NCBI RefSeq assembly: GCF_965222475.1
Contig: NZ_CBDCUB010000002.1
Location: forward strand, 434,001 to 498,000
Length of the DNA stretch: 64,000 bases
From: Palauibacter sp965222475
GTDB lineage: Bacteria > Gemmatimonadota > Gemmatimonadetes > Palauibacterales > Palauibacteraceae
Direction: 5' to 3'
The notes beneath the pieces are model-generated. The model was not told the DNA's origin. It did no database searches and saw only the letters and a program-made list of their open reading frames with translations. Below, one piece after another: positions 52,736 to 62,289 of this stretch; position 1 is the first letter of the stretch, and each line of letters begins with the position of its first letter. The position numbers were made by a program, and so were the translations under genes.

Positions 52736-52934
52736 TGAAGGCTCCGACGACGAAACGAACGAACGCAGCGAACACGGAGTCCATGGCGCCGATGATGACC
52801 GCCATGATCATGACGAAGATCAGGATGCCGATCGTCGCGCCGCGCAGCTGATCCCTGTCGGGCCACGTGACGCGACGCATCTCGACCTGCACCTGCTCCG
52901 CGAACTCCTGGGTTCTCCTGACGATCCCGGCCAA
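52728..52934 (-). CDS. secE: Preprotein translocase subunit SecE
   Basis: 68 residues, the short form with one membrane helix (about 33-58: ATIGILIFVMIMAVIIGAM and on). VQVEMRRVTWPDRDQL before it is the amphipathic helix and hinge conserved in SecE. It clamps SecY. The start is TTG at 52934, 10 bases after the rpmG stop; no ATG is available in frame. Confidence 0.95.
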   Translation of the reverse strand: MAGIVRRTQEFAEQVQVEMRRVTWPDRDQLRGATIGILIFVMIMAVIIGAMDSVFAAFVRFVVGAFSG

Positions 52935-52944
52935 TCGAATCTCT

Positions 52945-53094
52945 CTACCGCGTTTCTTTGTGCGTGGTGTGGCCGTTACAGCGCCGACAGTACTTCTTCC
53001 GCTCGGCCCGCTGCGGGTGCGTCCGCCGATTCTTCGTCGTCGTGTAGTTTCGCTCTTTGCACTGCGTGCATTCGAGCGTGATCCGAACCCTCAT
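52945..53094 (-). CDS. rpmG: 50S ribosomal protein L33, zinc-binding form
   Basis: 49 residues. Cys9-x2-Cys12 and Cys36-x2-Cys39 bind zinc in the C+ form. MRVRITLECTQCKERNY and KKYCRRCNGHTTHKETR are typical. It lies between tuf and secE as in many bacteria; a tRNA-Trp gene that often sits beside it is absent, since only 10 bases separate it from secE. Confidence 0.95.
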   Translation of the reverse strand: MRVRITLECTQCKERNYTTTKNRRTHPQRAERKKYCRRCNGHTTHKETR

Positions 53095-53165
53095 TTATGC
53101 GTCTCCCGAAGATCGTGGCCGAACTCCGACGAGCGGCCGGGCGGCGTGAATGGTCCGCGCCCCGG

Positions 53166-54388
<1,223 letters not shown>

Positions 54389-54501
54389 CACGGTGGGGTT
54401 TCGCCCTGCGCGGGTTTCGCCTCTTGCGCGTCTGCCCGACGCGCGCGATCCCCGGCCCCAAGCGGGCTACGCCCTTTGTTTCGTCAGTTGCTCGACAAGA
54501 A

Positions 54502-54584
54502 TGGTGGGGGGAGGATTCGAACCTCCGAAGGCATAAGCCAGCAGATTTACAGTCTGCCCCGTTTGGCCGCTTCGGTACCCCACC
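54502..54584 (-). tRNA. tRNA-Tyr (anticodon GTA)
   Basis: 83 bases with a seven-pair acceptor stem (GGTGGGG with CCCCACC), T8 and A9, anticodon GTA at 54548-54550 inside the GCAGA/TCTGC stem, a long variable arm typical of class II tRNAs, and GGTTCGAATCC in the T arm. Discriminator base is A; CCA is not encoded and must be added. It lies 55 bases from tRNA-Thr and 129 bases before tuf. Confidence 0.97.
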
Positions 54585-54639
54585 CACCGGCGCCGTACAC
54601 CCGATCGCTTCGGGGTGGCTGTTCGTCCGAACTCGACCG

Positions 54640-54712
54640 AGCTGGCGGTGGGACTCGAACCCACAACCTCCGGATTACAAATCCGACGCTCTACCGGTTG
54701 AGCTACGCCAGC
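54640..54712 (-). tRNA. tRNA-Thr (anticodon TGT)
   Basis: 73 bases. GCTGGCG pairs with CGCCAGC, the D arm begins TAGCTC, anticodon TGT is at 54677-54679 in a TTTGTAA loop, and the T arm has GGTTCGAGTCC. Discriminator is T and CCA is not encoded. It is the first gene after the promoter at 54737-54766. Confidence 0.97.
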
Positions 54713-54736
54713 GACCCGTCCACGGAACAGTTTGCT

Positions 54737-54766
54737 AACATACGGACCCTCCGGCCCGATCGTCAA
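54737..54766 (-). promoter_or_regulatory. Sigma70-type promoter for the tRNA-tuf transcript
   Basis: TTGACG (54761-54766) and TATGTT (54737-54742) are 18 bases apart, five of six matches at -35 and a good -10. The start would fall near 54730, about 18 bases before the mature tRNA-Thr. It lies in the 86-base gap after cysS. Confidence 0.75.
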
Positions 54767-54798
54767 GCATCGAGAGCCGGCATTCCCGGCGGCGGCCG

Positions 54799-56274
54799 CT
54801 ATCGCGGAACCCGCGGCACGAGGACGGTATGCGACCCCACGCGGAGACGGGTGAGGTCCGCCAGATCCTCCACCACCACGCCGCGCGCCTCCAGCTCCGT
54901 CCGGATCGCGTCGGCCCGGGCGAACTCCCGGTTCGCGCGGGCACGCTCGCGGTCGCCGACGCGGGCCCTGGCCCATTCCACGAGTCCTTCGTCGGCCCCC
55001 GTGGACTCGAGGTCGCGGAGCGCCAGCACGCCGAACACGCGGTCGAAGGCGTCGATCGCGGCCAGGACGGCCTCGGCCCCCGACGGGGCGTGGGGACGGC
55101 AGACGTCGAGCGTCTGGTTCGCCTCCCGAACGAGCCCGAACACGGCGGAGAGGGCTTCGCTCACGCTCAGATCGTCGTCCATCGCGGCCTCGAAGGCGTC
55201 GCGGCTCCGCCCCGCGAGCGTGCCGAGGTCCGCCGGTCCGTCGCCCCGTCCGACCCCGGCCTCGATCGCCGCGCGCAGGCGTCGTCGGAATTCGTGCAGT
55301 CGGGTCACGGCCTTTGCCGACGCCTCGAGGCCCTCGAAGGTGAAGTTCAGCTGCGTCCGGTAGTGTCCGCTCAGGAGGAGATACCGGATGGCCGAGGGCG
55401 CGTGTCCACGCGCGGTCAGTTCCGGGATCGTGAAGCAGTTGCCGAGCGACTTCGACATCTTCCGCCCCTCCACCAGGAGGTGCTCGGCGTGCAGCCAGAA
55501 CTTCGAGAACGTCTTCCCCGTGGCCCCTTCGGATTGCGCGATCTCGTTCGTGTGGTGCGGGAACAGGTTGTCGACGCCGCCCGCGTGGATGTCCAGCGTC
55601 TCGCCCAGGTAGTGCATGGCCATCGCCGAGCACTCGAGGTGCCAGCCCGGCCGGCCGGTCCCCCACGGCGATTCCCACGCCGCCACCGCGCCCTCGCCCC
55701 CCCGGTCCCCGCCCTTCCAGAGGACGAAGTCCCTGGGGTCGTCCTTGTCGTATTCCTCGTCGCCCGACGCGCGGCCCGCGGTCGCCACTTCGGCGGCGTC
55801 GATGCCGGCCAGCCGCCCGTATCCGGGGAAACGCCCGATCGCAAAGTAGACGGAACCCTCGCTCTCGTAGGTGAGCCCGCAGTCGGAGAGCGCCTCGATG
55901 AGCCGGATCATCCCGGGTACGTGTCGCGTCGCGCGGGGGACGTGTTCCGGATCCTCGAGCCCGAGCGTGCGCCAGTCCTCGAGGAACATCTCGATGACCG
56001 GATCGGTCACCTCCGCCAGCGAGACGCCGCGCGCCCGGGCCGCGCCGATCGTGCGGTCGTCGACATCGGTCAGGTTCATGACCTGTTCGACCTCGTACCC
56101 CTTGAACCGGAGGTGGCGCCGGAGGAGGTCCTCCCAGGTGAACGCGCGGAAATTCCCGATGTGCGCGCGGTCGTAGACCGTCGGCCCGCACGTGTACATC
56201 CGGACCCGGCCGGGTTCGACCGTTTCGAAGGGGCGGAGTCTCCGCGTGAGGGAGTCGTGCAGCCGAAGACTCAT
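54799..56274 (-). CDS. cysS: Cysteinyl-tRNA synthetase
   Basis: Charges tRNA-Cys. 491 residues: CGPTVYDRAHIGN at about 29-41 gives zinc ligand Cys29 and the HIGH-type motif, WHLECSAMA holds further zinc ligands, and RKMSKSLGN is the second ATP motif. The ATG at 56274 overlaps the stop of the secreted protein gene upstream. A longer start at 56364 is in frame but has no conserved residues. Confidence 0.97.
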   Translation of the reverse strand: MSLRLHDSLTRRLRPFETVEPGRVRMYTCGPTVYDRAHIGNFRAFTWEDLLRRHLRFKGYEVEQVMNLTDVDDRTIGAARARGVSLAEVTDPVIEMFLEDWRTLGLEDPEHVPRATRHVPGMIRLIEALSDCGLTYESEGSVYFAIGRFPGYGRLAGIDAAEVATAGRASGDEEYDKDDPRDFVLWKGGDRGGEGAVAAWESPWGTGRPGWHLECSAMAMHYLGETLDIHAGGVDNLFPHHTNEIAQSEGATGKTFSKFWLHAEHLLVEGRKMSKSLGNCFTIPELTARGHAPSAIRYLLLSGHYRTQLNFTFEGLEASAKAVTRLHEFRRRLRAAIEAGVGRGDGPADLGTLAGRSRDAFEAAMDDDLSVSEALSAVFGLVREANQTLDVCRPHAPSGAEAVLAAIDAFDRVFGVLALRDLESTGADEGLVEWARARVGDRERARANREFARADAIRTELEARGVVVEDLADLTRLRVGSHTVLVPRVPR

Positions 56275-56978
56275 CGACCGCGGGGCGGGAGGTAGTTCTC
56301 CGCCCGCCAGGATCGGTAGGCGGCGATCTCGTCCTCGCGTCGCTGACGAACGACGGCGAGGCACCCGCCCAGCTGACGGTTCGACCGGTCGAGGATCAGG
56401 CCGCCGAGAACTTCGGCCTCGCGCGCGAACACCAGTTCATCGAGCGGCTCGTACGCGGGCCCGCCGAAGAGCAGCCTCGTCACGATCCACCCGTCGATGA
56501 AGCCGTCGAGGGCATCGATCTCCCGCCCGAGGAGCGTTTCGCAGGGCACGTCCGGGTCCTGGCGCACCGCGTGCATCCGGAGGACGACGTAGCTCTCGTA
56601 CGCGCGGCCGGCTTCACGCAGGTTGCCCGGCATCACGAGTGCCGCGAGCGAGTCGGTCACGACCTCGGCCGCGTTCCACGGCCAGGCATCCCGCGCCTCG
56701 GACTCGTCGAGATCACGCCCGAAGGACCGGTAGTAGAGGACGAGGGGATCTTCCACGAGGTCGGTCATCAGGGAGTCGGAGCGGTCGCGGAAGCGAAGGA
56801 GACGGTCCGCTTCGAACTCGACCACCGCGCCGGAAGGGGCCGTCAGACGGTACTGGGCCTCGGCCGGCGTGGCGGCGGCGATGCCGGCCGACAGCCCGAC
56901 CAGGAGCACGAACGCGGCTCTCCCGCGAGCGGAGCGGCTAGCCGACCGGAGTGAGTCCGAGTGGCCCGCGTTCCGCAT
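56271..56978 (-). CDS. Secreted protein of unknown function
   Basis: 235 residues. A Sec signal peptide is likely: Arg-rich start, then AAFVLLVGLSAGIAAATPAEA with cleavage near AEA at about 42. The mature part is mostly helical and acidic (FRDRSDSLMTDLVEDPLVLYYRSFGRDLDE) with two cysteines. I do not recognise a family. The start lies inside the end of the DUF1232 gene (41-base overlap), and the stop overlaps cysS. Confidence 0.65.
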   Translation of the reverse strand: MRNAGHSDSLRSASRSARGRAAFVLLVGLSAGIAAATPAEAQYRLTAPSGAVVEFEADRLLRFRDRSDSLMTDLVEDPLVLYYRSFGRDLDESEARDAWPWNAAEVVTDSLAALVMPGNLREAGRAYESYVVLRMHAVRQDPDVPCETLLGREIDALDGFIDGWIVTRLLFGGPAYEPLDELVFAREAEVLGGLILDRSNRQLGGCLAVVRQRREDEIAAYRSWRAENYLPPRGR

Positions 56979-57408
56979 CGGAGTCCGGCCGCCGCTCGAG
57001 GAGCCCCGCGAACTCGAGAACGTCGTCGCCCGCCCCGCCGAGCAGTTCCCGCTCGCGGGCGAGCAGATGGTTCGAGACCTCGAGCGCCGAGCGTTCGCCC
57101 GTCCAATGCTCCTCCACCACATCCCAGCCAAGTTCCTCTCCGATCCGGTGCGCCACGTAGGCGCAGCAAAACACGTCATCCAGAAAGCCGTAGGGCCCCA
57201 CCTCATCCTCCGGGATCACGTCATCGGGACTCACGAGGTAGGCGATGGCCGCGTCCACCAGGAGGCGCTGCTGCCGGCCCAGGCGCGGATCCTTCATGAG
57301 GGTGAACATCAGCATCCCGTAGACGGGGGCGAGGATGACCACGTCACGCAGGGTGCCCGCGTACTTGGCCACCTGCTCCGTCAGCCCCTGGAGGTACGCA
57401 CTCCGCAT
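56938..57408 (-). CDS. DUF1232 (YkvA-like) protein
   Basis: 156 residues from an ATG at 57408; a TTG at 57486 would add 26 residues. The core LLVDAAIAYLVSPDDVIPEDEVGPYGFLDD matches the short membrane-associated DUF1232 domain (usual wording YLLSPIDLIPD). Function of the family is unsettled. An acidic C-terminal tail follows. It overlaps the next gene by 41 bases. Confidence 0.7.
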   Translation of the reverse strand: MRSAYLQGLTEQVAKYAGTLRDVVILAPVYGMLMFTLMKDPRLGRQQRLLVDAAIAYLVSPDDVIPEDEVGPYGFLDDVFCCAYVAHRIGEELGWDVVEEHWTGERSALEVSNHLLARERELLGGAGDDVLEFAGLLERRPDSDAERGPLGLTPVG

Positions 57409-57484
57409 CCCTTCCGCTCCCGCTCCCGTGGATTCCTCGGCGTGAGACGCGGCCCGCTCACCGGCAGGCCCGCGCCGCCCGGAC

Positions 57485-57514
57485 AAACTATCGGTGGGGC
57501 GGCCGGCTATTCAA
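57485..57514 (-). promoter_or_regulatory. Weak promoter candidate before the DUF1232 gene
   Basis: TTGAAT (57509-57514) and TAGTTT (57485-57490) are 18 bases apart, overlapping the glmS stop. Both boxes are partial matches. It would serve the DUF1232, secreted protein and cysS genes. Confidence 0.3.
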
Positions 57515-59363
57515 CCGTGACGGTCTTGGCGAGGTTCCTCGGCCGGTCCACGTCGCACCCCCGAAGGACGGCGATGTGGTAGGCGAGCAGCTGGAGCGGC
57601 ACCGCGTTGACGATCGGCTGGAGGAGTGGGAGCGTCTTCGGCACCCGGATCAGGTGGTCCACCTTCGCGGCGAGACCCTCGTCCCCGCGCGTGGTGAGGG
57701 CGATCACGCGCCCGCCGCGGGTCTTCACCTCTTCGATGTTGAGGAGGACCTTCGGGTAGACCGAGTCCCGGGGGGCGATGAAGACGACGGGCATCTCGTC
57801 GTCGATGAGCGCGATCGGCCCGTGTTTCATCTCCGCGGCCGGATACCCCTCGGCGTGGATGTAGGAGATCTCCTTCAGCTTCAGCGCGCCCTCGAGGGCG
57901 ATCGGGAAATTCGGGCCCCGCCCCAGATAGAGGAAGTTCCGGGCATCCCCGAATTCCTCCGCCACGCGGCGGATGCGCGTCTCGCTCTCGAGCACCTCTT
58001 CGAGGAGGGCCGGGAGCCCCCGGATCGCCCGGACGAACCGGCGCCCGGCCTCGCGGTCCATCCCGCGCCGCCTCGCGACCATGAGGGCGAAGAGGGCGAG
58101 GGCGGTGATCTGCGCCACGAAGGCCTTGGTGGAGGCGACGCCGATCTCCGGTCCCGCGTGCAGGTAGACGCCCGCGTCCGTCTCCCGCGCGATCGTCGAC
58201 CCCACGACGTTCACGATCCCGAACGCCACGCCGCCACGCCGCCTGGCCTCGCGCACCGCCGCCAGCGTGTCCGCCGTCTCCCCCGACTGGGAGATCCCGC
58301 CCACCAGCGTGTCCGCGGCCAGGACCGGCTTGCGGTAGCGGAACTCCGAGGCGTACTCGACCTCCACGGGGACGCGGGCGAGGGCCTCGATGAGGTACTC
58401 GCCCACGAGCGCCGCGTGCCAACTGGTCCCGCAGCCGGTGAGGATGATGCGCCCGGCGCGCGAGATCTGCGGTTCCAGTTCATCCAGCCCACCGAGACGT
58501 GCCGTGCCTTCTTCCTCGAGCAGCCGGCCGCGGGTCGCATCGCGCAGGGTGTTGGGCTGTTCGTGGATCTCCCTGAGCATGAAGTGCGGGTATCCCGCCC
58601 GCTCGATCCGTTCGAGGTCCCAGTCGATGTGACTGATCTCCTTCCGGATGGGTTCCCGGCCGACCCGACGGCGCTCCGCCCCGAGTTCGATCGTCTCGTA
58701 TCCGGCCGGCGTGAGCACGGCGATCTCATCGTCGTCCAGATAGACGACCTGTCTCGTGTGCCCGAGGATAGCGGCGACATCGGAAGCCACCCACGTCGCG
58801 CCGTCGCCATCCTCGCCGATCCCGAGCAGCAGGGGCGCCGAGCGGCGCGCGACCACGATCTTGGCGGGGTCGGCGTTGCTCATGACGGCGATCCCCAGCG
58901 TACCCTCCGCCTGCGTCAGCGCGGCGGCCACGGCCCGCTCGAGGTTCCCTTCGAACGCTTCCTCGATGAGGTGGGCGAGCACCTCCGTGTCCGTGTCCGT
59001 CGCGAACCGGTGTCCGATCTCGGTGAGCTTGGTCCGGAGGATATCGCAGTTTTCGATCACCCCGTTGTGGACGAGCGCGAGTTGGCCCTCACAGTCCGTG
59101 TGCGGGTGGGCGTTGTTCCGGGTGGGGGCGCCGTGCGTCGCCCATCTCGTATGCGCGATGCCGGTCGTCCCGCGGACCGGCCGCCGTTCGAGAAGGGCCG
59201 CGAGGTTGTCGATCCGCCCGGCGGACTTGCGCACTTCGAGCCCCGACGGACCATCGACGGCGAGGCCCGCGGAATCGTATCCGCGATATTCGAGGCGGCG
59301 CAGCCCGCTCAGCAGAACCGGCGGCGCCTCCCCCTGACCCGCGTATCCGACGATGCCGCACAT
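57507..59363 (-). CDS. glmS: Glutamine-fructose-6-phosphate aminotransferase
   Basis: Makes glucosamine-6-phosphate for peptidoglycan and lipopolysaccharide. 618 residues. The N-terminal amidotransferase opens with the nucleophile Cys2 (MCGIVGYAG), then HTRWATHG and NNAHPHTDCEGQLALVHNG; two SIS domains bind the sugar (GCGTSWHAALVGEY and, near the end, VDRPRNLAKTVTVE). It lies 7 bases after glmM. No glmS ribozyme is seen in that gap. Confidence 0.97.
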   Translation of the reverse strand: MCGIVGYAGQGEAPPVLLSGLRRLEYRGYDSAGLAVDGPSGLEVRKSAGRIDNLAALLERRPVRGTTGIAHTRWATHGAPTRNNAHPHTDCEGQLALVHNGVIENCDILRTKLTEIGHRFATDTDTEVLAHLIEEAFEGNLERAVAAALTQAEGTLGIAVMSNADPAKIVVARRSAPLLLGIGEDGDGATWVASDVAAILGHTRQVVYLDDDEIAVLTPAGYETIELGAERRRVGREPIRKEISHIDWDLERIERAGYPHFMLREIHEQPNTLRDATRGRLLEEEGTARLGGLDELEPQISRAGRIILTGCGTSWHAALVGEYLIEALARVPVEVEYASEFRYRKPVLAADTLVGGISQSGETADTLAAVREARRRGGVAFGIVNVVGSTIARETDAGVYLHAGPEIGVASTKAFVAQITALALFALMVARRRGMDREAGRRFVRAIRGLPALLEEVLESETRIRRVAEEFGDARNFLYLGRGPNFPIALEGALKLKEISYIHAEGYPAAEMKHGPIALIDDEMPVVFIAPRDSVYPKVLLNIEEVKTRGGRVIALTTRGDEGLAAKVDHLIRVPKTLPLLQPIVNAVPLQLLAYHIAVLRGCDVDRPRNLAKTVTVE

Positions 59364-59370
59364 CGGCCGC

Positions 59371-60747
59371 TCAGCCGGCGCCGCGCACGAGGCGTTCGAC
59401 CCAGTCCGCGCGGGCGTTCGCCAGCGTCTCGTCCGCGGCCTCCGCCATGATCCTGAAGACCGGCTCCGTCCCCGACGGCCTCGCGTGCACCCACGACCCG
59501 TCCGGCCAGTCGAGCCGGATCCCGTCCTGAAGGTCCCTGCCGCTCTCCGGCCCCGCCGCCGCCGCGATCGACGCGAGCGCCTCATCGACCCCCAGGCCCT
59601 CTCGCGAGACCTTTCGCTTGACGATCCGGTACGAGGACCGCTCGTCGATCAGACGGCCGAGTGAGGACCCGCTTTCCGCCAGGAACTGCAGGATCAGGGC
59701 GGCGGCGAGCGGCGCGTCACGTGTGAGGTGCAGCCCGGGATAGATCACGCCGCCGTTGCCCTCACCGCCGATGCTCGCGTCGACCTCGAGCATGCGGGCG
59801 ACGACGTTGGCCTCCGCCACCGGCGTGCGGTGGAACGGGGCGCCGACCCGCTCGGCGGCATCCTGCACGGAGCGACTCGAGGAGAGGTTCGTCACGACCG
59901 GCCCCGGCTCGCGCGCCGCCACGAGTTCGACCGCCAGCGCCAGCGTCCAGTCCTCCCCCACGGGCCGGCCGCTCTCATCGACGAGGGCGAGCCGGTCCAC
60001 GTCGGGGTCCACCGCGAACCCCACATCCGCCCCCGTCGCCGTGACCAGTTCCGAGAGCCGCCCGAGGTTCTCGGGCACCGGTTCGGGAGGCCGTGTGAAC
60101 CGACCGTCCGCTTCGAGATCGAGGCCGCTGACGCGACAGCCCAGCCGTTCGAGGAGCGGCGGAAGGATCAGCCCGCCGGCCCCGCGGACACAATCGAGCG
60201 CGACGTGGAAGCCGCGCGCCGCGATGCGCGCGGGATCGAGGAGCGGGAGCGCGAGGATCGCCGCGACATGGGCGGCGATCGCCCCTTCGCGCGCGGTCCG
60301 GGTCCCGATCTCCATCGGACCCGCGTACGCGATCTCCCCCTCGAAGCGGCGCTGGATGTCCCGCCCGGCGGCCGGTGACACAAACCGTCCTTCGCGGGAC
60401 ACGAGCTTGAGTCCGTTCCACTCCGCCGGGTTGTGCGAGGCGGTGACGAGGAGTCCGCCGGCCGCGTCCTCGTCTCCTCCCACCGCCAGGAGGCCCGTGG
60501 GCGTCGAGACGATGCCCAGGTCGTGGACGTCGAACCCCACGGCCCGTACGCCGGCGGACGCCGCGTCGAGCAGGGCGGGTCCGGAGACCCGGCTGTCGCG
60601 TCCGATGAGAACGACCCCGCGGCCGGGCCTGCCCGCGGCGACGTGCGCGGCGAAGGCGGCGCCGTAGCGGGCGACGATCGCCGGCGTGAGCCCCCGTCCG
60701 ACGATGCCGCGGATGCCGGAGGCGGAGACCATGAGCGATCTGGACAC
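59371..60747 (-). CDS. glmM: Phosphoglucosamine mutase / phosphohexomutase
   Basis: 458 residues of the alpha-D-phosphohexomutase family. The phosphoserine loop TASHNP holds Ser104, DPDVDR binds magnesium, and ARPSGTEPVFRI near the end binds the sugar phosphate. Coupling to glmS supports glucosamine phosphate as substrate; mannose or glucose phosphate (ManB/Pgm) is the alternative. The GTG at 60747 gives the typical opening before SGIRGIVG; an ATG at 60732 is also possible. Confidence 0.85.
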   Translation of the reverse strand: MSRSLMVSASGIRGIVGRGLTPAIVARYGAAFAAHVAAGRPGRGVVLIGRDSRVSGPALLDAASAGVRAVGFDVHDLGIVSTPTGLLAVGGDEDAAGGLLVTASHNPAEWNGLKLVSREGRFVSPAAGRDIQRRFEGEIAYAGPMEIGTRTAREGAIAAHVAAILALPLLDPARIAARGFHVALDCVRGAGGLILPPLLERLGCRVSGLDLEADGRFTRPPEPVPENLGRLSELVTATGADVGFAVDPDVDRLALVDESGRPVGEDWTLALAVELVAAREPGPVVTNLSSSRSVQDAAERVGAPFHRTPVAEANVVARMLEVDASIGGEGNGGVIYPGLHLTRDAPLAAALILQFLAESGSSLGRLIDERSSYRIVKRKVSREGLGVDEALASIAAAAGPESGRDLQDGIRLDWPDGSWVHARPSGTEPVFRIMAEAADETLANARADWVERLVRGAG

Positions 60748-61003
60748 GCTTCGCGTACCCCCCCCTTTCGAGGTCTTCGGGATGCGGCCGGCGGGGAGCG
60801 GCCCGATGGCGGCCGACCCCTTTCGGCGCGGCGGGCGAGCTGGACGGCCGTAGTGTAATAGCCGGGCGTCGCCCCGGCTTGGCGAGGCCGACCGCCGCCT
60901 CCGGTCGCCCCGCCCGGATTCCGGGAATACCTTCCCCCCCCGACAACCCGGCGACGCGCCGCTGCGCGCGCCGCAGGCCTCGACCCGAACCGGAGACGAC
61001 GAC
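60748..61003. other. Divergent intergenic region between glmM and the transsulfuration gene
   Basis: 256 bases with no ORF. It must hold start sites for both directions. A TGTAAT/TATTAC pair near 60854-60860 could be a -10 box on either strand, but I see no matching -35 box. The last 140 bases are very GC-rich with several short inverted repeats; I could not match them to a known SAM or cobalamin riboswitch. Confidence 0.5.
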
Positions 61004-62209
61004 GTGGACCCAGCCGCCCAGCGCTTCGGGACGCGCGCCGTGCACGCCGGGCAGCGACCCGACCCGACGACCGGCGCGATCATGACGCCGATCTTCCAGA
61101 CGTCGACCTACGTCCAGGACGCCGTCGGTTCGCCCCGCGGGGGATACGACTACGCGCGGGTCGGCAACCCCACCCGGGACGCGCTGCAGGCCAACCTCGC
61201 CGCGCTCGAGAACGGCCGGCACGGCGCCGCCTTCTCCTCGGGCCTGGCCGCCACGGAAGCCATCATCAAGACGGTGCTCGACGCCGGCGACCACCTCATC
61301 TGCGGGGCGGACGTCTACGGAGGCGTCGACCGCATGCTGCGATACGTGTGGGTCCGGTTCGGGGTCGCCTTCGATTTCGTGGACACGACCGACCTCGACC
61401 GGGTCCGGGCCGCGATCCGGCCCGAAACGCGGCTCATCCACGTCGAGACGCCGAGCAACCCGACGATGACGATCACGGACATCGCGGGTTGCGCCGGGAT
61501 CGCGCGCGCCGCGGGGGCCGTGCTCTCCGTCGACAACACCTTCGCGACGCCCTTCCTCCAGCGCCCGCTCGACGAGGGGGCGGACATCGTGATGCACTCG
61601 ACGACGAAGTTCCTCAACGGCCACAGCGACATGATCGGCGGGGCGCTCCTCACGAATTCGGATGAGCTGGCCGAGGGTTTCCGTTTTCAGCAGAGGACGA
61701 CCGGTGCCGTCCCGGGCCCCTTCGACTGCTGGCTGGTCCTGCGCGGCACCAAGACGCTGCACCTCCGCATGCCGGCTCATTGTTCGAACGCGAGACGCGT
61801 CGTGGACCTTCTGCGCGGACACGCCGAGGTCGAATCCGTGCGTTACCCGGGTCTCGAGGACCACCCGCAGCATGAGCTCGCGAAGCGTCAGATGCGCGAC
61901 TTCGGGTCGATGGTGAGCTTCGATCTCGGTTCGGAGGAACGGGCGAACCGCTTCGCCGCCTCGACCCGGCTCTTCCAGCTCGCGGAGAGCCTCGGCGGCG
62001 TCGAGAGTCTCGTCTCGATCCCCTCGTCCATGACCCACGCTTCGGTGCCGGAGGAGAAGAAGAAGGAGATCGGACTCGGTCCGGGACTCGTGCGGCTCTC
62101 GGTGGGGGTGGAGGACGGCGACGACCTCGTGGACGACATCACGCAGGCGCTCGCCGCCCTCCGAGCGGGCGTCCGGATGCCTGAAACAGGCGACGGGGGC
62201 CTGACGTAG
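61004..62209 (+). CDS. Cystathionine gamma-synthase/lyase family enzyme
   Basis: 401 residues from a GTG start. PLP lysine is Lys202 in MHSTTKFLNGHSD, with YARVGNPTRDALQ at 50-62, SSGLAATEAI at 78-87 and VETPSNPTM at 147-155. It joins or breaks cysteine-homocysteine links in methionine and cysteine metabolism. MetB (synthase) and lyase cannot be separated by eye. First plus-strand gene in the window. Confidence 0.88.
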   Translation: MDPAAQRFGTRAVHAGQRPDPTTGAIMTPIFQTSTYVQDAVGSPRGGYDYARVGNPTRDALQANLAALENGRHGAAFSSGLAATEAIIKTVLDAGDHLICGADVYGGVDRMLRYVWVRFGVAFDFVDTTDLDRVRAAIRPETRLIHVETPSNPTMTITDIAGCAGIARAAGAVLSVDNTFATPFLQRPLDEGADIVMHSTTKFLNGHSDMIGGALLTNSDELAEGFRFQQRTTGAVPGPFDCWLVLRGTKTLHLRMPAHCSNARRVVDLLRGHAEVESVRYPGLEDHPQHELAKRQMRDFGSMVSFDLGSEERANRFAASTRLFQLAESLGGVESLVSIPSSMTHASVPEEKKKEIGLGPGLVRLSVGVEDGDDLVDDITQALAALRAGVRMPETGDGGLT

Positions 62210-62289
62210 GAGCGGGGGCGCTGACGGCGGGCCCGGCGCGAGGGCGGCGGGCCGAACGCGAAACGGTGTGGCGCGCAGGAGAGTGACCC

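Noticed and set aside
52935..52944. tRNA-Trp between rpmG and secE
   Set aside because: The gap is 10 bases, so the common neighbour is absent.
54776..54790. Terminator after cysS
   Set aside because: The stem is only five pairs (GCCGG/CCGGC) with no T-run.
57507..59370. glmS ribozyme or glmS leader
   Set aside because: Only 7 bases lie between glmM and glmS.
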